Shown piece by piece: positions 57,444-64,000 of a DNA stretch of 64,000 nt; position 1 is the first letter of the stretch; each line of letters starts with the position of its first letter. Where the stretch lies: contig DASZTO010000052.1 in NCBI GenBank assembly GCA_035548175.1, forward strand, positions 32,968 through 96,967, in the 5' to 3' direction. The notes beneath the pieces were generated by a model that was given only the letters and a program-made list of their open reading frames with translations, ran no database searches and was not told the DNA's origin. The DNA comes from CALCHA01 sp035548175 (GTDB lineage Bacteria; Planctomycetota; Phycisphaerae; WQYP01). Both the position numbers and the translations under genes were made by a program.

Positions 57444-59178
57444 CGAAGTAATCAAACTCAAGGCGGTCGATGAGGCCAGCGGCGTTATCGACCGCGCGGC
57501 CAAAAACATCGGGGCGCGTCTGCGCGCGATGAAACGAGAATCGACAGAGAGCGGCGAAAGCTCGCTGGCAAAAGTGCTTTCGGGCGGTCCCGAGCAGATC
57601 ACCGAATCGCTGTTCGGGCTGATTGGCGAGGGTGTGCAGGGGTTGGCGGCGGGGTTCGTCGGGGAAACGCTGGAAAAGTTTACCGATGGGATGGTGGAGG
57701 CCCGCAACCAGATTGCGGAGGGGAAGGCGGACGCTCGGGAACTTGCTGACCAGTTTGTGCGGTCGGTGCCGATTCTGGGGAGCTTCGTCGCGACGTTTGA
57801 AAACATCCGCGAACTTTTGCTCGGAGAAAAGGAGGCGCTGGAGGATCAGGAACAAGCAACGGCGACACTGAACACAATTTATTCCTCGCAGCTTCAGTTG
57901 GCGAAGCAAGTGCGGGAAGAGCGTGAACGATACCTCATCACCATCCGCGATATCCGCAACGAAGAGGAGCTGGCTGGCAAGGTTGGGCTGGACCGGCAGC
58001 TTGCGGCGAACCGCCAAGCGGCGGAAAAGACTACGGAAGCGGCGGCGGCGCAGGCGAAACAGGACTTGGCGCAGAAGCAAGCAACGATGGCGGCGGCGGA
58101 CAAGGCCTTCACTGATTTTCAAAACTCTGCGGCGGGGCGGCGAGCCGGCGGAGACATCGGCATCACTGATTTTATCCGTATCATGGTTCCGCCACTTCGC
58201 AAGGGCTGGGCGGAAGATTTCAAGAACATTAAGGAGCAACAGGCGCAGGTGCGGGAAGCCATGAACGCCGCTCACGCCGATCTGCAACGGGCTCGCACCG
58301 AATCTCAGGATCATGCAATCGAGATTGGGAAAGAGGCGCAGAAAAACTATGCCGCGCAGAACGACGCGGCAGAGCGAGAGGCTGGCATCCAGCGGGCGGA
58401 AACGGCGCGGCAGGTGGAGTTGCAGGTGGGCGACGCGCGGACTAAGGCGCAGCAAGAAGTTTTTGAGCGGCAACGCGATTTCCTCAAGGCGAACCTCATC
58501 GGTTTGATGAACGATTACAACCGGCAGGTGTCGGACATTAACGCGGCGGCAGACAGGCGGCTGCGGGAAGATGCCGGGGACCGGAACCAAATTCAGTCGC
58601 AACGCCGAAGCCAGCTTGACGCGGCGGCCGCGAAGTACAGACAAGATATCGAAATGGCGAACTATCAGGAGCAAATCCGCCAGAATGACCTTGCCGCCCA
58701 CGCCGCGCAGGTGAACGACCAGCTCGCCAAAGGAAAGCTGGAAAGCCTGAAAATGGAAGCCGCGATGGGGAACACAGCGGCGGGCATCGAGGCGCAACGC
58801 CTGAAAATCCAGATCGAGTACAACGAAAAGCGGGAGGAATACAACCGCATCCTGCGCGATGAGGCGGCGACGGTGGCGCAGAAGGCGCAGGCGCAGCGGC
58901 AATTGAGCGGCTTGGACGCGCAAGAGGCGTTGGCGATGAAGCTGGCGAACATGCCCAGCCGTGGCTACCAGTTGAACACGTGGATGGAGGCTGGGCGGAC
59001 CACGGGCGTGGCGGCGCGGGCACGGGAAGAAAACGATCCCATGCGACAGGCGATGATTCAGGCGGCGCGACAGCGGGACAAAATGACAACGTTGCTCGAG
59101 ACCATTGCCGGCGCGATGGGGCATTTCGTGACCTCCGCCAGTGGACGCCCTCCGCGCGTGCTGGCCCGAGCGCGGTGA
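57436..59178 (+). CDS. Tape-measure-like coiled-coil protein
   Basis: The 580 residues start with EVIKLKAVDEASGVIDRAAKNIGARLRAM, the typical opening of phage tape-measure proteins. A Gly-rich helical part (about 50-110) and a very long coiled coil (about 130-500) follow. Two short hydrophobic stretches lie near residues 60-75 and 103-118. It is short for a tape measure, and no other tail gene is present. A different role as a structural or membrane-associated coiled coil remains possible. Confidence 0.55.
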   Translation: MPDEVIKLKAVDEASGVIDRAAKNIGARLRAMKRESTESGESSLAKVLSGGPEQITESLFGLIGEGVQGLAAGFVGETLEKFTDGMVEARNQIAEGKADARELADQFVRSVPILGSFVATFENIRELLLGEKEALEDQEQATATLNTIYSSQLQLAKQVREERERYLITIRDIRNEEELAGKVGLDRQLAANRQAAEKTTEAAAAQAKQDLAQKQATMAAADKAFTDFQNSAAGRRAGGDIGITDFIRIMVPPLRKGWAEDFKNIKEQQAQVREAMNAAHADLQRARTESQDHAIEIGKEAQKNYAAQNDAAEREAGIQRAETARQVELQVGDARTKAQQEVFERQRDFLKANLIGLMNDYNRQVSDINAAADRRLREDAGDRNQIQSQRRSQLDAAAAKYRQDIEMANYQEQIRQNDLAAHAAQVNDQLAKGKLESLKMEAAMGNTAAGIEAQRLKIQIEYNEKREEYNRILRDEAATVAQKAQAQRQLSGLDAQEALAMKLANMPSRGYQLNTWMEAGRTTGVAARAREENDPMRQAMIQAARQRDKMTTLLETIAGAMGHFVTSASGRPPRVLARAR

Positions 59179-59386
59179 ACGCGGGCAAGAGCGGGGAGGG
59201 GGTGATTGCGGGGCGAGTGGGGCGATTCTCCGCGTTTTCGCATTGCACGAACGCAAAGGCACCGCCAACGCATCGGCGGCGTCCGGACGGCTTGGATGTC
59301 AATTGAGCGGGTAAACGCTCGCCAGCGGGCACGGGCGAGGCATGTTGCACGCCGCACATGGCGAATCCCCACGCCTCCCGGCTTCA

Positions 59387-59833
59387 TCACGGCATCTTGC
59401 TCACGGCGATTGCCAGTGCCGCCCCCAGCAGCGCCAGCACGATGAACAACCCGACCGCGGCGCGCACGATCCCGTTGGCGACGGCGCTTTCGGTGACGGC
59501 TGGCGATGGGGCGGATATCGGCGAGGGGGACGGCGAGCGGTAGGGGGCGGCACCGGCGGACTGCTGCGCGAGGCGTCCCGCGCACTCGAAACACACCACC
59601 TCGCCGTTGAAGGTTTGGGCGGATTCGAGTTTGCCGATGATGCGCGAGCAATTGGCGCAGGATTGTGGCGGGGGCGGCGACGCCATGGCTGGGGGCGAAG
59701 CTGCATCCGCGGCGGCGGCGGCTTGCGGACCAAAACACGCGCGGCAGAGCACTCGGTCACGGCGGACGTACGCGGGCTCGGCGGGGGCGAGCGGACGATG
59801 GCATTGTTCGCAAACGGTGATGGGGACGGGCAT
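59387..59833 (-). CDS. Zinc-ribbon protein with C-terminal membrane anchor
   Basis: The 148 residues carry two Cys4-type modules, CEQCHRPL..CRACF (about 8-35) and CANCSRII..CFECAGRL (about 57-90). A Pro/Ser-rich linker and one C-terminal helix (VRAAVGLFIVLALLGAALAIAV) follow. AGGAG precedes the ATG. It lies alone on the minus strand at the right end of element 1, where satellites and prophages often carry accessory genes. Confidence 0.6.
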   Translation of the reverse strand: MPVPITVCEQCHRPLAPAEPAYVRRDRVLCRACFGPQAAAAADAASPPAMASPPPPQSCANCSRIIGKLESAQTFNGEVVCFECAGRLAQQSAGAAPYRSPSPSPISAPSPAVTESAVANGIVRAAVGLFIVLALLGAALAIAVSKMP

Positions 59834-59956
59834 GGGCGGGGCTCCTGAAAACGATGAATCTACACCTCTTCCCGCGATGCCCGCCACAAGAATCCGCGAA
59901 GGGAAAACCCACCGCCCGGCGCACCCTATGCGGGACGCGCAGGGTGTCAGGAAAAG

Positions 59957-59991
59957 CTACAGAGTCTACAGTTTTTTTGCTTGATCTACAG
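59957..59991. promoter_or_regulatory. CTACAG triple motif near the right end of element 1
   Basis: CTACAG occurs at 59957, 59966 and 59986, 98 to 132 bases before the att repeat. The hexamer is also in the hairpin beside integrase 1. The copies may be arm-type sites for integrase or excisionase. T7 and GC between them give a bend-prone stretch. Confidence 0.4.
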
Positions 59992-60018
59992 TCACCCGAC
60001 GCTATTCTATGCGAAGCG

Positions 60019-60035
60019 GTGCGAATCGTTCGCAC
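60019..60035. promoter_or_regulatory. Inverted repeat between arm motifs and att
   Basis: GTGCGAA-TCG-TTCGCAC is a seven-bp perfect inverted repeat 54 bases before the att repeat. It is followed by GCAAAAAC. It could be a protein site in the recombination region or a weak terminator. Confidence 0.35.
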
Positions 60036-60088
60036 GCAAAAACCCGTGCGTTTTGAGCATATGGGGCACTCAACATATATCCTATTGA

Positions 60089-60132
60089 GCATGACACGCA
60101 TGAGGTCACAGGTTCGAATCCTGTATCGCCCA
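60089..60132. repeat. att direct repeat copy 2 (junction of element 1 and element 2)
   Basis: Identical over 44 bases to 44359-44402. It carries only the 3' part of a tRNA-Val, so it is not a second tRNA gene. It closes element 1 and opens element 2, whose integrase starts 77 bases later. Confidence 0.95.
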
Positions 60133-60208
60133 GTCGAGTAAATGGAGCACCGGCCGCACGTTAGGCGGCCGACGGAATGGCAGAGACGCCCCATCGCCCC
60201 GAACCGAG

Positions 60209-61573
60209 GTGGTCTATTTTGACCACCTTCCTTCGGGTCGGGAGGCTCTGCCAGTGGATCTGGCGCCCACTCATCCCGATCAAAACTTCCCCCGTCCCGT
60301 TCCCCGCTACCGCCGCCACAAAAGTTCCGGACGCGGCGTCGTGCGCCTCAACGGCCGGGATTTTTACCTGGGGAAGTATGGGAGCGCCGACGGCGTCCGC
60401 CGCTATCAGGAATTGGTGAGCCAGTGGCTGGCTGGGGGAAGGAGGTTTCCCGAGGGAGCTCCGGCGGCCCCAGAGAAGCTGCTCGGCCTTACGGTGGCGG
60501 AGCTGTGCAAGCTCTTCCAAGACCATCTTGAAGCGAAATACACCGCCGACGGCAAGCCCACTTCCGAAGCCTCCGCCTTCCGCCAAGCGATCAGAGTTTT
60601 TGAAAACCTCTACGCGGGGATGGAGGTGAGCGCGATCGGGCCCAGGCTGTTCGCGGCCGCTCAGCACGCGATGATCGAAGAGGGCTGGAGCCGAAAAAAT
60701 ATCAACCGGCAAATGGGCCGGCTCAAAAGCATTTTCAAGTGGGCCCACAACCAGGAGCACATTCCCTCGTCTGCGTATGAGCGCATCCGCCACGTCCCCG
60801 GGCTCCAGTGTGGCCGGAGCGCGGCGCGCGAATCCGAACCCGTGCGGCCCGCGCCCCAAGCGCTCGTCGACGCGGTGCTTCCGCTGGTCTCCGCTGAGGT
60901 CCGGGCGATGATCGAGCTGCAGCTCCTGACGGGGATGCGGCCGGGAGAAGTAACGATCATGCGCGGGCGCGATTTAACGATGGCCGGTAAGGTGTGGCGC
61001 TTCCAGCCGGCCGCGCACAAAACCGCGTATCGCGGCCACGCTCGCATTATCTGGCTGGGCCCCCGGGCGCAGGAGGTGATCCGACCATTTCTGACGCTGG
61101 ATCCGGCGGCGCCGCTGTTTCGGCCGTCGGCGGCGGAGACGGCGCGCAACCAGGCACGCCGGCGGGATCGGAAGACCCCGCTCACGCCGTCGGCCCTCGC
61201 GCGACGCGAAATGCAGCGATCGAGCGGCACCGCCGGCGACGTGTATGGCGTGGCAAGCTATCGCCGCGCCATCGCCAGGGCCTGCGCCGCGGCGTTTCCC
61301 CCGCCGGCGCCCCTCGCCCAGCTCCCCGACGAAACCCGTGCCGCCTGGCGTGCGAGGCTCAGCCCGGAGAACCGCGAGGAACTTGCCGCGTGGAACGCCG
61401 CCCATTCCTGGCATCCCCACCAGCTCCGGCACAACGCCGCCACGGAAATCCGCGCGCGCTACGGGATTGAAACCGCGCGGATCATCCTGGGGCATCGGTC
61501 GGCAGCGATAACCGAGGTTTATGCCGAGCGCGACCTGCGCGCGGCGGAGCGGGTCATGGAGGAGGTCGGATGA
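60209..61573 (+). CDS. Tyrosine recombinase / integrase of element 2
   Basis: A 454-residue integrase parallel to the one at 44521. The N-terminus (VPRYRRHKSSGRGVVRLNG, then FYLGKYGS) matches the same AP2-like DNA-binding module. The catalytic residues are visible: Arg in LTGMRPGEVTIM, His-x-x-Arg in HPHQLRHNAAT, LGHRS and Tyr in TEVYAERD. It has an extra segment (ALARREMQRSSGTAGD) before the His motif. The start is GTG 60209 or a later GTG at 60254. Confidence 0.92.
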   Translation: MVYFDHLPSGREALPVDLAPTHPDQNFPRPVPRYRRHKSSGRGVVRLNGRDFYLGKYGSADGVRRYQELVSQWLAGGRRFPEGAPAAPEKLLGLTVAELCKLFQDHLEAKYTADGKPTSEASAFRQAIRVFENLYAGMEVSAIGPRLFAAAQHAMIEEGWSRKNINRQMGRLKSIFKWAHNQEHIPSSAYERIRHVPGLQCGRSAARESEPVRPAPQALVDAVLPLVSAEVRAMIELQLLTGMRPGEVTIMRGRDLTMAGKVWRFQPAAHKTAYRGHARIIWLGPRAQEVIRPFLTLDPAAPLFRPSAAETARNQARRRDRKTPLTPSALARREMQRSSGTAGDVYGVASYRRAIARACAAAFPPPAPLAQLPDETRAAWRARLSPENREELAAWNAAHSWHPHQLRHNAATEIRARYGIETARIILGHRSAAITEVYAERDLRAAERVMEEVG

Positions 61574-61771
61574 GCGCGCGCGAGAACTGCCAATCGCACG
61601 GACGGCCGCCGGCGGGATCCCGTCGGGGCCGTTTGCCCGCGGTGCGGCGGCGAGGGAGCGGGGTTGGAGGTGGAAACTTTCGGATCCACGCGGTCCGCGG
61701 TTCGGCCGATGCCGAGCCGGCGAGGCTGCTGACCTGGCGGCGGTTTTCGTCGCCATTTTTAGGAGTAGGTA

Positions 61772-62710
61772 ATGACCAGGACCAAGAAAAGAACCGTCGC
61801 ACATCCCCACGTCGCCAAAGCGTTGGCGCCCGCCGTCCATAAAGGAACCGTCGGGCGAGCAAAGCCGGCGGCGAGCGGGGCAGGCGCGCCGATCTGCGCC
61901 CCTTCTCCTTCCGCGCCGGATGCCGTCGGCGGGGCCGTCGGCCTGCCCGAGAAGATCGCGGTGACATCGGCCGCAGGCGGCACCGAAGAGCCCATGGACG
62001 TCCATGAATTCCACGCACTGATCGCCCGCGCCGCGCGGATGTTGGACCGCGCGGCCACATGTTCAGGCGAGCAAGGTGGCGAGCCGGACACGCTTTTGTT
62101 CACGCTCGATGGTGGGGGAGTCGAGCGATACGAGACTGGCGCCACCGACGTAAAAAGCCTCCAGGAATCAATGGAGGAATTGCTCTGGGAGGCTGAGGAC
62201 TGCCTCGGAAAAATGTATACCCGCCAGATCTGGCCGCGAACCAGCGCGAGCGCCCCAGCGCCAGGCGGTATACCGACGCCGGCGGGATGCGTTTCCGAGC
62301 CGGATCCACTTGGGCGCGCATGCCAGGCAGTCAACACCGTGGCGCTCTGGATTGCGAGAGCAGGAGAATTCGGCGACGCGGAGGCTCGCGCTCTGCGCGA
62401 TGATGCAAATGCGCAATGCGTGCAATTGAAAGAGACGCTCGCTTTGATGGCATCCGCCAAACTTGAAACACCCGCGCCCATCGGCGCGGCCGCGGCTTCG
62501 CGGGCCGAGCGCGAGTCCGGCCGGCTCTGGGCCTTGGGCGAGCGGCTGCGCAACTTGGGGTTGGGGACGCTGCCAGCTCGCGAGCTGCAGGACGCGGCGA
62601 TGCATCTGGGCAAGGCCGCCAGCTCGATTTTCGCGGCGGACCGGGCGCGGCGGTCGCAGGTCGCTGGCGCCGTCGACGGCGCCGGTGCGGCCGGCACCGA
62701 CAGGAATTAG
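61772..62710 (+). CDS. Hypothetical protein, 312 residues
   Basis: AGGAG lies seven bases before the ATG. The N-terminus is basic and low-complexity. The middle has helical, acidic parts (DVHEFHALIARAARMLDRAATCSGEQG; SLQESMEELLWEAEDCLGKMY). The C-terminal half is alpha-helical. No domain is recognised. It may be a counterpart of the small early genes of element 1, but no clear similarity was seen. Confidence 0.6.
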   Translation: MTRTKKRTVAHPHVAKALAPAVHKGTVGRAKPAASGAGAPICAPSPSAPDAVGGAVGLPEKIAVTSAAGGTEEPMDVHEFHALIARAARMLDRAATCSGEQGGEPDTLLFTLDGGGVERYETGATDVKSLQESMEELLWEAEDCLGKMYTRQIWPRTSASAPAPGGIPTPAGCVSEPDPLGRACQAVNTVALWIARAGEFGDAEARALRDDANAQCVQLKETLALMASAKLETPAPIGAAAASRAERESGRLWALGERLRNLGLGTLPARELQDAAMHLGKAASSIFAADRARRSQVAGAVDGAGAAGTDRN

Positions 62711-62818
62711 AATCCTGGCGGGACGATCGGCTGATCCCCGATCAAGCGGTCCTGGGCGGCGCTGCCTTCACCAGCCGGCGCCCCGCCCAGGGCCGGCCCG
62801 CCGAATGGCTGGTGGCTT

Positions 62819-63754
62819 ATGCAGAATTCAACATGCGGCGAAAGTTACGAGGGGCCTTGGTCGCGTCTTGCGCGGTGCGGGCGCCCCAGCGGGCGGGGAC
62901 ACATCATCCTCTTTGAGATTGACGAGCCACCGGATGCTGCCGACCGGATCCAACGGCAGAAAATGTGTGGTATCGCGATATTGAATGCTCTTTTCTCGAT
63001 GTGGCTTTGGGAATGGCGGGCGGGGTGGCTTAAGAGCAAAGAGTTTCTCGACTCACCACGCGCAGTAGCTTCATTGGCCGAGTCACTGGTGTGGAACGAA
63101 GTCGCGCTGTCCCAATGGTGGCGGGATGCGTCGATCGCAGCGTCGCCCGCCGGCGCCAGGCTGGGCTACTTCATGCCGTTTGCCTATTTTCCGGCCGCCG
63201 GCGGCGAAGTCGGATTCCTGAGCTTCGGCGGGACACGCGCGATCGAGGTAGTGATGGGATTCGCTCGCTCGATCGCAGACGCCGCGGTCGACGCTGCTCG
63301 CCACGTGTGGCCCGGCGCGGGCGTACGCCAGGAACCTGAGTTATTTCCATGCCAAAGGTTGCCCCATGAAAAGCTCGCGAGGTGGGCCGGGCGGTTCCAC
63401 CGGCTTCTCGCGGCGATTGAGCCGAGTCCTGATCGCATGGAAAAGTGGCGATACGAAAGAGAGTCCGACTGTTTACTCGCGCGGCTTATGCTGGAGGGGG
63501 AGAAACTGCTGGAGGGAGAATTGTTATCGGCGAAGCCTGCACATCACGAGATGCCGCCCCGGCGCTCGGTTGATGCCGACGTGCTGGCGCGGATGAAAGC
63601 CGCGATCAGGCAACAGTCGGGGAAGACCTCAAAGGAACTAGCGAAAGAGCAGAGAATCACCCGCAGCACCATGGACGCAAATTATTCGCCCGCCCTCAAA
63701 GCCGGTGGGTTTGAGCTGCGTCGCGGAGAGGGCTGGTTCCCGCTGCGGAAGTAA
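62819..63754 (+). CDS. Hypothetical protein with C-terminal HTH-like segment
   Basis: The 311 residues are rich in Trp, with several WLWEWRAGWL-type segments, and do not match a family I know. The last 60 residues (RMKAAIRQQSGKTSKELAKEQRITRSTMDANYSPALKAGGFELRRGEG) resemble a helix-turn-helix, so it may bind DNA. The start is weakly supported. Confidence 0.55.
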   Translation: MQNSTCGESYEGPWSRLARCGRPSGRGHIILFEIDEPPDAADRIQRQKMCGIAILNALFSMWLWEWRAGWLKSKEFLDSPRAVASLAESLVWNEVALSQWWRDASIAASPAGARLGYFMPFAYFPAAGGEVGFLSFGGTRAIEVVMGFARSIADAAVDAARHVWPGAGVRQEPELFPCQRLPHEKLARWAGRFHRLLAAIEPSPDRMEKWRYERESDCLLARLMLEGEKLLEGELLSAKPAHHEMPPRRSVDADVLARMKAAIRQQSGKTSKELAKEQRITRSTMDANYSPALKAGGFELRRGEGWFPLRK

Positions 63755-63938
63755 GGTCGAAGAGCGGCGGCGCCGCCTTGCGCACCTTGCGCTCTTTCTT
63801 GCGCGCAAGATTTTAGCAGTGGTGCAAAGGCCATAACCTGCGTGTGAGTGCTAGTTTTTAACTACTGCTCTTTGAAAAAATAATGTAACTCAATCGCACG
63901 CCGCCTACGATGACTTGTCTCCAGGACAGGAGTCTGCG

Positions 63939-64000
63939 ATGAGGCCGAAAGGATCTTCGGCGGCATTGGAGCAGCGTCGCCGGTGCGCCGTGGCGATGCT
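63939..64000 (+). CDS. Start of a transposase-like HTH gene (partial)
   Basis: The ATG has AGGAG eight bases upstream and opens MRPKGSSAALEQRRRCAVAM. This resembles the N-terminus of IS630-type transposases, whose HTH domain begins in this way. Only 20 residues are visible before the window ends. An A/T-richer stretch just before it (63840-63900) may hold the insertion-sequence end. The identity is tentative. Confidence 0.5.
   Translation, partial: MRPKGSSAALEQRRRCAVAM

Larger units (their letters stand above)
44403..60132. mobile_element. Integrated element 1, phage-satellite-like, 15.7 kb
   Basis: The element is bounded by the 44-bp direct repeats in tRNA-Val. Its contents, left to right, are: integrase, repressor-like gene (opposite strand), small coupled genes, Topo VI/VIII-like enzyme, sigma-region-4-like protein, TGCGCACC repeats, excisionase-like HTH protein, D5/P4-type helicase, Nu1-like terminase small subunit, unknown genes, HEAGH protein, tape-measure-like protein and a zinc-ribbon membrane protein. 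No large terminase, portal, major capsid, tail sheath or lysin was recognised. This fits a satellite (PICI-like) better than a full prophage, although a decayed prophage is not excluded. Confidence 0.88.
60133..64000. mobile_element. Integrated element 2 (left part, runs off the window)
   Basis: It begins at the second att copy, and its first gene is another integrase of the same type. Downstream are two unrecognised genes and the start of a transposase-like HTH gene. The right attachment copy must lie beyond the window. Tandem insertion at one tRNA is the simplest reading. Confidence 0.75.

Noticed and set aside
60089..60132. Second tRNA-Val gene
   Set aside because: Only the 3' part from the anticodon loop onward is present. 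The acceptor 5' strand and the D arm are missing, so it is an attachment site.
61570..61842. 90-residue frame starting at ATGA with integrase 2
   Set aside because: The Arg/Ser/Gly-rich product shows no motif, and it overlaps the better gene at 61772 by about 70 bases. It is kept as doubtful only.

Overview
The window is GC-rich bacterial DNA that most resembles a member of the Planctomycetota, perhaps a Phycisphaerae-type lineage. This is inferred from the PEP-CTERM tail protein with autotransporter-like repeats, the TPR and pseudopilin gene types, the integrase N-terminus and the abundant intergenic repeats, not from a marker-gene comparison. About two thirds of it (1-44.3 kb) is chromosomal backbone. 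The last third (44.4-64 kb) is accessory DNA inserted at a tRNA-Val gene.

Backbone, 1-13.7 kb: the end of a terminal oxidase operon (subunit III), a TPR protein, moeA, a CPBP-type membrane protease, two membrane proteins, pheT, a Fur-family regulator without the usual cysteines, an M29 aminopeptidase, a TlpA-like thioredoxin, arfB, an NhaD/CitMHS-type antiporter and cysK. 13.8-27 kb: hypothetical proteins, a PAP2-type phosphatase, a PEP-CTERM protein with a duplicated tail fragment beside it, a C39-like protease, a GH51 arabinofuranosidase, a sigma-factor cluster, an M50 protease and a NUDIX hydrolase. 26.7-44.3 kb: PilZ protein, two pseudopilins, speA, a DUF2339 membrane protein, two paralogous secreted proteins with the same C-terminal tail, typA, a DUF5329-like protein, priA, a universal stress protein, a lipoprotein, trpB, tRNA-Ala, a 38-residue membrane peptide and tRNA-Val. 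The listed strand is C-rich before about 13 kb and G-rich after about 14.7 kb whatever the gene direction, which suggests a replication-strand switch near 13-14 kb.

Accessory DNA: the last 44 bp of tRNA-Val (44359-44402) recur exactly at 60089-60132. Each copy is followed by a tyrosine recombinase of the same architecture, so two integrative elements sit in tandem. Element 1 (about 15.7 kb, complete) carries an integrase, a divergent repressor-like gene with a strong promoter/operator, strings of small genes overlapping by ATGA, a type IIB topoisomerase (Topo VI/VIII-like) split by a +1 frame change, a cluster of TGCGCACC repeats, an excisionase-like HTH protein, a D5/P4-type helicase, a Nu1-like terminase small subunit and a tape-measure-like coiled-coil protein. 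It has no recognisable large terminase, portal, major capsid or lysis gene. The set int / repressor / xis / helicase / terS without a capsid is the layout of a phage satellite (PICI-like). The type IIB topoisomerase would be an unusual component. Element 2 begins at 60089 and runs off the window. Its visible part holds the second integrase, two unrecognised genes and the first codons of a probable transposase-type HTH gene.

All functional calls are from reading the sequence. No database search was possible.
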